Part shown: in pieces, positions 48,442 to 56,898 of the stretch
How positions within the stretch are numbered: the stretch's first letter is position 1
Layout: each line of letters opens with the position of its first letter
Source: F23-B02 sp045599385
GTDB lineage: Bacteria; Bacillota; Clostridia; Oscillospirales; Oscillospiraceae
Reading direction: 5' to 3'
DNA: 64,000 bases
NCBI GenBank assembly: GCA_045599385.1
Contig: JAZRVW010000037.1
Coordinates: forward strand, 1 to 64,000
Program-made: the position numbers and the translations under genes
Notes under the pieces: model-generated
The model's input: only the letters and a program-made list of their open reading frames with translations
Told to the model about the DNA's origin: nothing
The model's database searches: none

Positions 48442-50324
48442 TGAAAGACGGATTTATCAAGGTAGCCGCTGCTTCCCCCATGATAAAGGTCGCAGACACC
48501 GACTACAATGCCGACCGCGTCATTGAGTGCATCAAGGACGCCGAGGCAAAGGGCGTTAAGCTCATCGTATTTCCCGAGCTGACCCTCACGGGCTGCTCCT
48601 GCTATGATCTTTTCCAGCACAGAACTATCCTCAAGGGTGCTGAAAAGGCACTGGACAAGGTCGTTGCCGCCACCGAAGGCATGGACGTCATGGCCATCGT
48701 AGGTCTGCCCTACGCAATTGACGGCACGGCGCTTTACAGCGTTGCCGCTGTTGTTTACAACGGCGAGCTGCTGGGCATGGTGCCACGCACCGAGGTCAGC
48801 GGCACAAAATTCCAGAGCTGCTCCGACGGAACAGGCTTTGCCAATAATAAAGACGCGATCATCACCTCACGTCTGGTATTCGTTCACAGCGAAATTCCCG
48901 AGCTGAAGGTCGCGGTGGAACTGGGCAATGACGCAAATGCCATCTGCGCCCCCGTAAACAAGGCCGTTCTGAACGGTGCAACCGTTATCGCATCTCTTGC
49001 CTCCTTCCCCGCAACTGTTTCCAGCACCGACGACGCCATGCAGAGCCTTAAGTTCCGTTCCAAGAATCTCATGGCAGGCATCGTCATGGCGGCTCCCGGC
49101 AAGGGCGAAAGCTCCACGGACAACGTTTTCAGCGGTCTGTGCGCAGTAGCCGAAAACGGCGTTATCCTCGCCGCAGAGGAAAAGGAAAACAGCCTTGCAA
49201 TTTCCGAGATCGACGTTGAATATCTCTGCAATATGCGCCGCAAGAGCGGTCAGTTTACAGGGCTTCACAATCCCGTCGAATCCCTCACTGCCTACTGGGG
49301 CGGTGAACTTACCGACACCGTGCTTACCCGCACCTACCGCAAGCTTCCCCAGCTTCCCGAGTTTGAGAAGGACATGGGTAAGTATTGCCGACGCATGATT
49401 GACATTCAGGTTTCCGCCCTTGTAAAGCGCATGACCTACGCAGGTCTTGACCACTGCGTTGTGGGCATCTCCGGAGGTGTTGACAGCACTCTCTGCGTTA
49501 TGATATGCGCAATGGCAATGAAGAAGATGGGCCTGCCCAGCACCAACGTTGTTGCCTGCACTCTGCCCTGCTTCGGCACCTCCAGCCGCACCAAGTCTAA
49601 CGCAATCATCGTTGCGGAGCAGGTTGGCGCCGAGGTTCGCGTAATCGATATCGGCGAAAGTGTATACAAGCACTTTGACGACATCGGCCACGCACACGAC
49701 GACTACTCCATTGCCTTCGAAAACGCACAGGCACGTGAGCGCACCCAGGTGCTCATGGACATTGCCAACAAGGTAAACGGCCTTGACGTAGGCACCGAGG
49801 ATCTCTCCGAGTTTGTTGACGGCTGGTGCACCTACAACGGCGACCACACCTCCATGTACGACGTTAACATGGGTCTTACCAAGACTCAGGTACGCGCAAA
49901 CGTGCGCTACATCGCACAGAAGACCGAGGACAAGGTGCTTGCCGATGCTCTGTGGGACGTTCTGGACTGCCCCGTAACTCCCGAGCTTCTGCCCATCACC
50001 AACGATGAAATCGAGCAGAAGAGCGAGGAAAACGTAGGCTCCTACTCCCTGCAGGACTTCTTCACCCACAAGATTGCAATCTGCGGCTTCTCCCCCGCAA
50101 AGACTCTGCGCCTTGCAAAGCTTACCTGGAGCGACGAGTTCTCCGACGAGGAGCTTGTGAAGTGGCTCACAAGCTACTGCAAGCGCTTCTTCAGCCAGCA
50201 GTTCAAGCGCAGCTGCCTCATGGACGGTCCCGCAGTCGAGGACTTCTCCGTTTCCCCCAGAAACGGCTTCCTTATCCCCTCCGATGCGGAAAACACCCTT
50301 TTCCTCAAGAGCATCGAGGAATAA
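48441..50324 (+). CDS. nadE: Glutamine-dependent NAD+ synthetase
   Basis: The protein has 627 residues. An N-terminal nitrilase-type glutaminase domain (about 1-275, with VFPELTLTGCSCYDLF) supplies ammonia to the C-terminal synthetase domain (about 330-620), marked by the P-loop GISGGVDST and SMYDVNMGLTKTQVR. It turns nicotinic acid adenine dinucleotide into NAD+. Length is normal for the glutamine-hydrolysing type. Downstream is a strong terminator. Confidence 0.94.
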   Translation: MKDGFIKVAAASPMIKVADTDYNADRVIECIKDAEAKGVKLIVFPELTLTGCSCYDLFQHRTILKGAEKALDKVVAATEGMDVMAIVGLPYAIDGTALYSVAAVVYNGELLGMVPRTEVSGTKFQSCSDGTGFANNKDAIITSRLVFVHSEIPELKVAVELGNDANAICAPVNKAVLNGATVIASLASFPATVSSTDDAMQSLKFRSKNLMAGIVMAAPGKGESSTDNVFSGLCAVAENGVILAAEEKENSLAISEIDVEYLCNMRRKSGQFTGLHNPVESLTAYWGGELTDTVLTRTYRKLPQLPEFEKDMGKYCRRMIDIQVSALVKRMTYAGLDHCVVGISGGVDSTLCVMICAMAMKKMGLPSTNVVACTLPCFGTSSRTKSNAIIVAEQVGAEVRVIDIGESVYKHFDDIGHAHDDYSIAFENAQARERTQVLMDIANKVNGLDVGTEDLSEFVDGWCTYNGDHTSMYDVNMGLTKTQVRANVRYIAQKTEDKVLADALWDVLDCPVTPELLPITNDEIEQKSEENVGSYSLQDFFTHKIAICGFSPAKTLRLAKLTWSDEFSDEELVKWLTSYCKRFFSQQFKRSCLMDGPAVEDFSVSPRNGFLIPSDAENTLFLKSIEE

Positions 50325-50333
50325 TAAAATACG

Positions 50334-50371
50334 AAAAAAATACACCCTGCAACAGCAGGGTGTATTTTTAT
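50334..50371. terminator. Terminator between nadE and the ylmH-like gene
   Basis: The stem AAATACACCCTGC / GCAGGGTGTATTT has an AACA loop. It can act in both directions. Confidence 0.88.
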
Positions 50372-51117
50372 TTATAGATTTCCGCATTAACGAAGATGCG
50401 GTCTTTTCGGCTCCTTCCGCCCTCGGCACCAACGACTCCCTTTCCGCAGCCGCGGAGCGAGATAACATCGCCCTCATGCACGGGGGCATCGGTCTTCATG
50501 CACTGGGAATAGTTGAGGCTGGCATCTCCTGCGGAGATATAGCCCGCGGCGCTTGTGCGGGAGAGACCAAACATTCCCGCAACCACCGCGTCAAAGCGCA
50601 GAGATTTCACCGAAAAGCTCACGTGCTTCACCTTGCGCTCGGGTGCCGTGAGCTCTGAAAGGGAGATTTTGCTCATCTTCACGCCGTATCGCCCTACTTT
50701 GTCGAGGCTGTCCAGCAGATGACGCTCCACGGAGGGCAGGCAGAAAATTTCCGCCGTGTCGCCCTTTACCCATATATCACCCAGCCATTCACGCTTTATG
50801 CCGAGACCGAGTATTGCGCCCATATAGTCGCGGTGGCCCGGCTCACCGAAGCCCGCTTTTGCACGCAGGACTACTATGTTATCCGAGGTAGTGATTTCCT
50901 CCTTTTCCGCATAAAATGGCAGGAAGAAGGCCACCTTGCGCTCGCACTCCTCATGACCTCCGAACAGCAGCATATTGCAGTCTGGAGTGTATTTTGCCCA
51001 CTGCAAAAGCGCATACTGCTCCGCGGGTGTGAGAAAATTCGTATGGGTGACGGTGGACTGCTTTTCGCATCTTGCGCGCAAATCCTCCGCACGTTTTAAA
51101 AGCTCATCGTTTTCCAT
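50368..51117 (-). CDS. ylmH: YlmH-like S4-domain RNA-binding protein
   Basis: The protein has 249 residues. The N-terminal YlmH region includes NFLTPAEQYALL and GFGEPGHRDYMGAILGLGIKR. The C-terminal S4 RNA-binding domain spans about 175-249 with RFDAVVAGMFGLSRTSAAG. YlmH binds large ribosomal subunits and has been linked to ribosome-associated quality control in Bacillus. It is usually found near divIVA/ftsZ genes; here it follows and overlaps by 14 bases a gene for a ribosome-type GTPase with a nuclease domain. This new context is worth noting. Confidence 0.9.
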   Translation of the reverse strand: MENDELLKRAEDLRARCEKQSTVTHTNFLTPAEQYALLQWAKYTPDCNMLLFGGHEECERKVAFFLPFYAEKEEITTSDNIVVLRAKAGFGEPGHRDYMGAILGLGIKREWLGDIWVKGDTAEIFCLPSVERHLLDSLDKVGRYGVKMSKISLSELTAPERKVKHVSFSVKSLRFDAVVAGMFGLSRTSAAGYISAGDASLNYSQCMKTDAPVHEGDVISLRGCGKGVVGAEGGRSRKDRIFVNAEIYK

Positions 51118-53620
51118 CTGTATATTCCGATATCTGTTCCAGAGTATATTTGAGTTCGTTTACAAATTCGCCGCTTGACATACGCAGAACGCCGCTTCGC
51201 AGAGCCGAAAGGCGAATGAGTGAGTCGTTTGTCACAACGCGCACGGCATAGTTTTTGCCGATGTCATTGGCAAGCTTTTCGATGTACATATCGCCCGTTT
51301 CGTTTTCCTTTGTATAGACAACGTGCACCTTTCCGCTGTCGAACTTTTCACCCATATTGCCCTGCACCTTGTAGCCGTCGAAAACAAGCACAAGCTCACA
51401 GTCCCTGAAGCCGCGGTAGCTTCGCAGCATATCAAGAAGCTTTTCTCTCGCATCGTCAAGGCTGCGCTTTGCCGTTTCCTTTAAATCGTCCCAGCCGAAA
51501 ATGACATTGTAGCCGTCGATGATGAGGTATTCACGCTTTGAGGGCGCGACAAGGTAATCACCGCTTTGCACGCTTGCGGGTTTTGAGTATTCCCGTCTGC
51601 GTATTGGACCGAATTCCCGCTCCATTATGGCTTCAAGCTCTTTATCGTCGATGCTGAAATTCCTCGGGCGGTGAACGGGCGCGGCTTCCTTTACTCTGCC
51701 GAAGCCCGTGTCGATGTGCATATAGCTTTCGACCTCACTCCACTTAATATTCACTCCTGCACCGTGGGAGCAGAAGACGGAGTCGGGGGTGTTTTCAAGG
51801 TCGGCTTCGGGATTATAGGCAAGCTCCTCAACGACCTTTTCCGCGTTGTGACAGGGATAGTAGCCGTCAAGACGGCAGGAAATTCTGCCTTTGCCGTGGG
51901 AACAGCCCATAAGAAGCGAGGCATAGCCGTTCATCTCCGAAACGGGCGCAAGTCCGAACACAACGGAGTTTCCGTTTGCGTCGGTTTCCGTATCGAAGCT
52001 TCCGCTCATGGCGCGCACATCGCTTATGACGCGTCCTATGAGCTCGGGAGGAACTTCTATGCGGAATGAATACCATGGCTCAAGAAGAATGCTCTCCGCC
52101 TTCATAAGTCCCTGACGCACGCCGCGGTAAACAGCCTGACGGAAATCTCCGCCCTCTGTATGCTTTGGGTGGGCTCTGCCCGCGATGAGCGTTATTTTCA
52201 TGTCCGTAATCGGCGAACCCGTCAGTACTCCGAGATGCTTTTTCTCGTAAAGATGCGTCAGAATGAGATTCTGCCAGTTGCGGTCAAGCTCGTCCTCGGG
52301 GCAGTCGGAACAGAACACAAGACCCGCTCCCCTCTCCAGAGGTTCAAGGGCAAAATGCACCTCGGCATAGTGGCGCAGAGGCTCAAAATGACCCACGCCC
52401 TCCACGGCACCTCCGATTGTTTCGCGGTACATAATTCCGCCGTGGTCGATGCTCACGTCCATGTCAAAGCGCTCTCTGATAATGTCCGTGAGTATCTCCG
52501 TCTGCACCTCGCCCATGAGCTGAATGCGTATTTCCCGAAGCTGTTCGTTCCACACAAGGCGCAGAAGCGGGTCCTCGTCCTCAAGCACACGGAGCTTCTG
52601 AAGGGCTGTGCGTGGGTCGCTGCCCTTCGGCAGATTGACGCGGTAGGCAAGCACGGGCTCAAGCTCGGGGCTGTCGCCGTTTTCCTCAAAGCCGAGGCCC
52701 TGACCGATATAGGTTTCCGAAAGTCCCTGCACGGCGCAGACGGTGCCTGCCGTGACCTCCTCGGCGCTTTCATACTTCGCGCCCGAATATATTCTGATGC
52801 CGTTTATTTTTTCCTCAACTGGCTTTCCGTTTCTGTCAGGATACCTCAGGGTGCTTTTTATTTTCAGACTGCCGCCCGTTATCTTCATGCAGGTGAGGCG
52901 GTTGCCCTGATTATCCCGCATCATTTTATAAACTCTCGCGCCGAAGACCTCGGGGTACGCAGGCTCGGCGGTGTAGTTTTCAAGGCACTCTATAAGGCTG
53001 TCCACGCCATCAAGCTTAAGTCCCGAACCAAAGAGCATGGGAAAAAGCTTTCTTTCGCGGATAAGCCGCGTTATATCGGCATTGGAAACGGTGCCGCTTT
53101 CCATATAACTCTCCAGCGCCTCATCATCGCACATGGCGATGCTTTCCGTATCGGAAAGCTCCGTGCAGCGTCCGTCAAGCCGCGTCTTTATATCCGCAAG
53201 GACAGCCGCTTTATCGCAGGTATCTATGTCCATCTTTGTTACAAACACAAAGGTCGGAACATTATGCTTTTGCAGCAGACGCCACAGAGTTTCCGTGTGG
53301 GCCTGCACGCCGTCGGTGCCCGAAATCACAAGCAGGGCGTAGTCCAGCACCTGCAATGTGCGCTCCGTTTCCGCGGAGAAGTCAACGTGCCCCGGCGTGT
53401 CAAGGAGGCACAGCTCCATTTGGTCGGTACGGAGCTGCGCCTGCTTTGAAAATATGGTTATTCCCCTCTGACGCTCAAGCTCGTGGGTGTCAAGGGCGGT
53501 GTCGCGGTGGTCAACTCTGCCGAGCTTACGGATACTTCCGCAGGCATACAGCAAAGCCTCGGATAAGGTGGTCTTGCCCGCGTCCACATGGGCAAGCACA
53601 CCGAGTACAAGTTTTTTCAT
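51104..53620 (-). CDS. TetM-like translational GTPase fused to a YacP/Rae1-like NYN nuclease domain
   Basis: The protein has 838 residues. The N-terminal GTPase has AHVDAGKTT (10-18), DTPGH (74-78) and TKMD (128-131). EF-G-like domains II to V follow (to about 690) in the TetM/TetW/TetO pattern. From about 694 a NYN domain of YacP type begins (YLIIDGYNVIFGW), with acidic positions in DGYN, VFDG, ETGDMYIEKL and VTND. Rae1/YacP cuts mRNA in the ribosomal A site in Bacillus. A fusion with an A-site GTPase suggests ribosome rescue rather than tetracycline resistance. A 163-bp MITE lies just upstream of the ribosome binding site. Confidence 0.88.
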   Translation of the reverse strand: MKKLVLGVLAHVDAGKTTLSEALLYACGSIRKLGRVDHRDTALDTHELERQRGITIFSKQAQLRTDQMELCLLDTPGHVDFSAETERTLQVLDYALLVISGTDGVQAHTETLWRLLQKHNVPTFVFVTKMDIDTCDKAAVLADIKTRLDGRCTELSDTESIAMCDDEALESYMESGTVSNADITRLIRERKLFPMLFGSGLKLDGVDSLIECLENYTAEPAYPEVFGARVYKMMRDNQGNRLTCMKITGGSLKIKSTLRYPDRNGKPVEEKINGIRIYSGAKYESAEEVTAGTVCAVQGLSETYIGQGLGFEENGDSPELEPVLAYRVNLPKGSDPRTALQKLRVLEDEDPLLRLVWNEQLREIRIQLMGEVQTEILTDIIRERFDMDVSIDHGGIMYRETIGGAVEGVGHFEPLRHYAEVHFALEPLERGAGLVFCSDCPEDELDRNWQNLILTHLYEKKHLGVLTGSPITDMKITLIAGRAHPKHTEGGDFRQAVYRGVRQGLMKAESILLEPWYSFRIEVPPELIGRVISDVRAMSGSFDTETDANGNSVVFGLAPVSEMNGYASLLMGCSHGKGRISCRLDGYYPCHNAEKVVEELAYNPEADLENTPDSVFCSHGAGVNIKWSEVESYMHIDTGFGRVKEAAPVHRPRNFSIDDKELEAIMEREFGPIRRREYSKPASVQSGDYLVAPSKREYLIIDGYNVIFGWDDLKETAKRSLDDAREKLLDMLRSYRGFRDCELVLVFDGYKVQGNMGEKFDSGKVHVVYTKENETGDMYIEKLANDIGKNYAVRVVTNDSLIRLSALRSGVLRMSSGEFVNELKYTLEQISEYTDGKR

Positions 53621-53632
53621 TTGCTTATCCTC

Positions 53633-53795
53633 ATACTAATACCTAATAAAAACATTCAATTAGAAGCGGTGTGATTTCCGCCATGCTGCGTTGAAGCCCT
53701 TGGAAATACATAGCCAGTATTCCCTGCGGTCTTCGCCTTGCCTGGCAAAAATCATCCTCGCTTCATTCTTAAAGCTTTTTATTAGGTATTAGTAT
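53633..53795. mobile_element. MITE-like element with 20-bp terminal inverted repeats
   Basis: Ends are perfect inverted repeats: ATACTAATACCTAATAAAAA at 53633-53652 and its reverse complement at 53776-53795. The inner arms continue as an imperfect palindrome (GAAGCGGTGTGATTTCCGCC against GAAGCGAGGATGATTTTTGCC) through most of the 163 bp. No gene is inside. The left end lies directly against the ribosome binding site (GAGGAT) of the GTPase-NYN gene. No target-site duplication is certain. Confidence 0.75.
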
Positions 53796-53897
53796 CAGTT
53801 AAAGTTATAATTATTATATAGGATTATTACTCTTCAATCAAGTTTTGCTATTTTCTTTTTACTCATTCTGTGTTAAATTGATGCTTGAGGTGATTTT

Positions 53898-54833
53898 GTG
53901 AAAATCGCGCTTATTGTTATTGGAATACTGGTTATTGCGGTTATTGCCGTGGGCTTCGTTTTCGTAGGCATTCTCATTAAAAGGGATAAGCCGAAGCCCA
54001 GTTCAGACGGAAATTTTCTCTCTCCCCTGCTTGAGCCTACGGGGGCGGAGCTACTCGCCTACAACGCGACGAAATTCAAGAAGTTCAACGCGCTTCCCAC
54101 GGAGGACGTTTTCATCGAAACGCATGACGGACTTAAGCTCACCGGCAAGCTTCTCAGAGGCACGGAGGACATTACCGTCATCTGCTGCCACGGCTACAAA
54201 TCCGCACCCGTTTTTGACTTCTGCGCCATTTCGGAGATGTACATTGAAAAGGGCTATTCCCTGCTGTTTCCCCACATGCGCGCCCACGGCGAAAGCGAGG
54301 GTAAATACATAGGCTTCGGCGTTCTCGACGCCCACGATGTGCGGCGCTGGGTGAATAAAATTGAGGAGCTTTTCCCGGGAAACGATATATTCCTCCACGG
54401 CGTAAGCATGGGCGCCACCTCGGTGCTGAACTCCGCCGACCTTTTCCACAACGGCGAGGTCAGCGGCATCATCGGCGACTGCGGCTTCACCTGCCCCCAC
54501 GATGTTTTCTGCCACCTCATCGGCAGAATGTATCATCTGCCCCGCTTCCCCTTCATCGCAGCCTTTGAGTTTGCGAATATGCTCGTGGCAAAATACGATT
54601 TTCACACCTTTGACGTGCGCTATGCGCTGTATGATTCCGTGGTGCCCTGCGCCTACATCTGCGGCACGGAGGATAAATTCATTCCCACTGACATGGCGCA
54701 GAGCATTGCCGAACGCTGCGTGGAAAGCATGATTGTTCAGGGCGGCGGTCATGCGGCATCATACATGCTTGAAACGGAAAAATACAGGGAACTTGTTTAT
54801 AACTTCATTGACAAATATCGGAGGAAATACTGA
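53898..54833 (+). CDS. Alpha/beta hydrolase, membrane-anchored
   Basis: The protein has 311 residues, starting at GTG with TTGAGGTG before it. An N-terminal helix (about 3-27) anchors or exports it. The fold has VICCHGYKSAP, a nucleophile motif GVSMG in HGVSMGATSV, and a final GGGHAAS His. It belongs to the serine hydrolase group with YqkD/BEM46-like members. Substrate unknown. The stop TGA overlaps the MFS start (ATG) by one base, so they are coupled. Confidence 0.88.
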   Translation: MKIALIVIGILVIAVIAVGFVFVGILIKRDKPKPSSDGNFLSPLLEPTGAELLAYNATKFKKFNALPTEDVFIETHDGLKLTGKLLRGTEDITVICCHGYKSAPVFDFCAISEMYIEKGYSLLFPHMRAHGESEGKYIGFGVLDAHDVRRWVNKIEELFPGNDIFLHGVSMGATSVLNSADLFHNGEVSGIIGDCGFTCPHDVFCHLIGRMYHLPRFPFIAAFEFANMLVAKYDFHTFDVRYALYDSVVPCAYICGTEDKFIPTDMAQSIAERCVESMIVQGGGHAASYMLETEKYRELVYNFIDKYRRKY

Positions 54834-56260
54834 TGGCTAAAGAGAAAAAAGGCATCGGCGCTCTTAACTGGACTCTGCTTCTGGTTATCGGCTTCACCGC
54901 ACAGATTGCATGGGTAATCGAAAACAACTGGTTTGCAAACTTCCTTTACTCCGACTTCGGCGCACAGCTCGGCGTTGTCACAGCAATGACAATATGCTCC
55001 GCCACCGCCACAACCTTTTCGGCGCTGTTTTTCGGAACAATGTCCGACCGCATGGGCTCACGTAAAAAGCTTATCGTTTGGGGCTCAATCCTCTGGGGCA
55101 TCTTCACCATTGCCTTCGGACTTACCCACTACCTCAGAAGCGCAATTTACAATGACGTAATGCTTATCGGCGTTACCATTGTCGCCGCCGACACGATCAT
55201 GAGCTTCTTCGGCTCCATGGCAAACGACGCGGGCTACAACGCATGGTACGCGGACATGATGGACGACTCCAACAGCGGTCAGATAGGCACCGTTGCCGCA
55301 ACACTCCCCGTCATCGGTACTCTCGTGGGTACTCTCGTGGGCGGTATGTTCGTTTCGGGCTTCGCCACCGCGGAAAATCCCCAGCTTGGCTACATCGTAT
55401 TCTTCTCCGTTGTGGGCGTTCTCACCATCATCATCGGCATCGTCTGCGCATTTCTGCTCAAGGACGCGCCCACGCTCAAGCCCGTTAAAGAGGGTTCATT
55501 CTGGAAACAGTTCGGCTCCACCTTTAACTTCAAACGCTTTGTTTCCAACAAGGAGCTTGCCCTTGTTTTCCTCACCCTCTGCGTTTTCTTCATCGGCTAC
55601 AACTGCTACTTCATTCACATCATGAACTGGATGAACTACACCCTCGGCTTTACTGACCCCAGCCTTATTCTCGGAATCCCCCTTATTCTCGCAATGGTGC
55701 TGTCCCTTCCCTTCATCAAGATAATCAACAACAAAAAGGTACCCTCCGTTGCGCTGTTTGCCGTTCTTCTCAGCATTGTCGGCTGTATTTACATTTTCTT
55801 TTTTGTGGGAAATAACGCCGCGTCCTTTGACACAGAAAACGCTCTCAACATCGCAAAGAACTGGCCCTGCTTCATCGGCATCATCATGGTTGGCATGGGC
55901 TACGTTGTGTTCATGCAGTCCATGACCGTATGGATGAAGCGCCTCTACCCCGAGGAGCACCGCGGTCAGTTTGAGGGTATCCGCATCATGTTCTTCGTTT
56001 TCTTCCCCATGGTTGCAGGTCCTCTGCTTGCCGACCCTATCTGCCGCGCCTTCGGCGACAAGGTATATCAGGTTGTTGAAAACGGCAACCTCATCTTTGT
56101 CACCGCTGACAAGGCAAGCGCCATGGGCTATGACATCACTCAGATTGCCGAGGGTTATCTCCCCGTCAACGAGCTGTTCATTGCCGCCGCAATCGTCAGC
56201 GCCCTGTGCCTCATTCCCATGGCAAAGGCCGCAAAGCTTTATAAAGAGAGAAACAAGTAA
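54833..56260 (+). CDS. MFS transporter
   Basis: The protein has 475 residues and about twelve membrane helices. Motif A of the major facilitator superfamily appears as GTMSDRMGSRKK between helices 2 and 3. It resembles GPH/sugar or general MFS types, but I cannot assign the substrate. It is coupled to the alpha/beta hydrolase gene upstream, so import of an ester or glycoside substrate followed by cleavage is possible, with the caveat that the hydrolase seems anchored outside. Confidence 0.85.
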   Translation: MAKEKKGIGALNWTLLLVIGFTAQIAWVIENNWFANFLYSDFGAQLGVVTAMTICSATATTFSALFFGTMSDRMGSRKKLIVWGSILWGIFTIAFGLTHYLRSAIYNDVMLIGVTIVAADTIMSFFGSMANDAGYNAWYADMMDDSNSGQIGTVAATLPVIGTLVGTLVGGMFVSGFATAENPQLGYIVFFSVVGVLTIIIGIVCAFLLKDAPTLKPVKEGSFWKQFGSTFNFKRFVSNKELALVFLTLCVFFIGYNCYFIHIMNWMNYTLGFTDPSLILGIPLILAMVLSLPFIKIINNKKVPSVALFAVLLSIVGCIYIFFFVGNNAASFDTENALNIAKNWPCFIGIIMVGMGYVVFMQSMTVWMKRLYPEEHRGQFEGIRIMFFVFFPMVAGPLLADPICRAFGDKVYQVVENGNLIFVTADKASAMGYDITQIAEGYLPVNELFIAAAIVSALCLIPMAKAAKLYKERNK

Positions 56261-56268
56261 GCTGCAGC

Positions 56269-56304
56269 AAAAAGTCCCCCGTCACATGACGGGGGACTTT
56301 TTTA
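56269..56304 (+). terminator. Terminator after the MFS gene
   Basis: The stem AAGTCCCCCGTCA / TGACGGGGGACTT is followed by a T run. Confidence 0.9.
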
Positions 56305-56310
56305 TTATGC

Positions 56311-56330
56311 GGAACGGTCAAGACCGTTCC
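56311..56330. repeat. REP palindrome, copy 1
   Basis: GGAACGGTCAAGACCGTTCC. The next three bases, CTA, are the stop codon (TAG) of the transposase gene on the minus strand. Confidence 0.88.
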
Positions 56331-56807
56331 CTACCGTGCTGCGATATAGAGTTCATCGGTCTGCCACTTGGCAGGATTTTCGTCAATATACTGCCATATT
56401 TCCCGATAAGCCGCATCGTTTCGGATTATACTGTCATAGAATGATTTCTGCCATACTTCAATATCCGGGATAAGCTGATGTATCTTTCTGGCAACGCCTG
56501 ATTTATATTGTCCGATTACCGTTGACAGTGTAGGGAACGGTCTTGACCGTTCCGAACCGTCGCAGCCGATGCTCAGCATCGCATGAATATGATTCGGCAT
56601 TATCACGTATTTGTCCACCGCAACGCCATCGAAATGAGAGGTAATATCAAGAAGATCGTTTTCTGCAATTTTGCCAAATTCGTTCAGGCTGTCGGGTTCA
56701 CCGAAAATGCACATCTTGTTGTGCGTGCATATCGTAACAAAATAATAATTCTCACTTGAATAGTCAAAGCCCTTCAAACGTTGGCGTTTTCTTTCCGGCA
56801 GTTCCAT
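56331..56807 (-). CDS. REP-associated tyrosine transposase (RAYT, Y1_Tnp/IS200-like)
   Basis: The protein has 158 residues from the ATG at 56807 (AAAGGA before it). It has YFVTICTHNK, the HUH motif in VIMPNHIHAML, and the catalytic Tyr region in WQKSFYDSII. The family moves or maintains REP sequences. Four REP palindromes surround or lie inside it: at both ends of the gene, one within the coding sequence (encoding the ERSRPF stretch between HUH and Tyr), and one further upstream. A single-copy, host-bound RAYT fits this layout. Confidence 0.88.
   Translation of the reverse strand: MELPERKRQRLKGFDYSSENYYFVTICTHNKMCIFGEPDSLNEFGKIAENDLLDITSHFDGVAVDKYVIMPNHIHAMLSIGCDGSERSRPFPTLSTVIGQYKSGVARKIHQLIPDIEVWQKSFYDSIIRNDAAYREIWQYIDENPAKWQTDELYIAAR
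56534..56553. repeat. REP palindrome, copy 2, inside the transposase gene
   Basis: GGAACGGTCTTGACCGTTCC on the plus strand, i.e. the same unit in inverted orientation relative to copies 1, 3 and 4. It is in frame and encodes part of the protein (GSERSRPFP). Confidence 0.88.
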
Positions 56808-56820
56808 TGTTTTTCCTTTC

Positions 56821-56840
56821 GGAACGGTCAAGACCGTTCC
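56821..56840. repeat. REP palindrome, copy 3
   Basis: GGAACGGTCAAGACCGTTCC followed by CTACTGTG, 13 bp upstream of the transposase start. Confidence 0.88.
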
Positions 56841-56865
56841 CTACTGTGTACGGTGCGGGATTTGC

Positions 56866-56885
56866 GGAACGGTCAAGAACGTTCC
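56866..56885. repeat. REP palindrome, copy 4 (one mismatch)
   Basis: GGAACGGTCAAGAACGTTCC followed by CTACCGTG, 25 bp after copy 3. Confidence 0.85.
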
Positions 56886-56898
56886 CTACCGTGTGCGG

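Noticed and set aside
48867..50489. Minus-strand frame of 540 codons opposite nadE
   Set aside because: Shadow of nadE with no motif.
52160..53449. Plus-strand frame of 429 codons opposite the GTPase gene
   Set aside because: Shadow frame; the opposite strand encodes clear GTPase motifs.
51104..53620. Tetracycline resistance gene (tetM/tetW)
   Set aside because: The GTPase part is TetM-like, but the protein is longer, carries a NYN tail and lies in a housekeeping context. Resistance should not be assumed.
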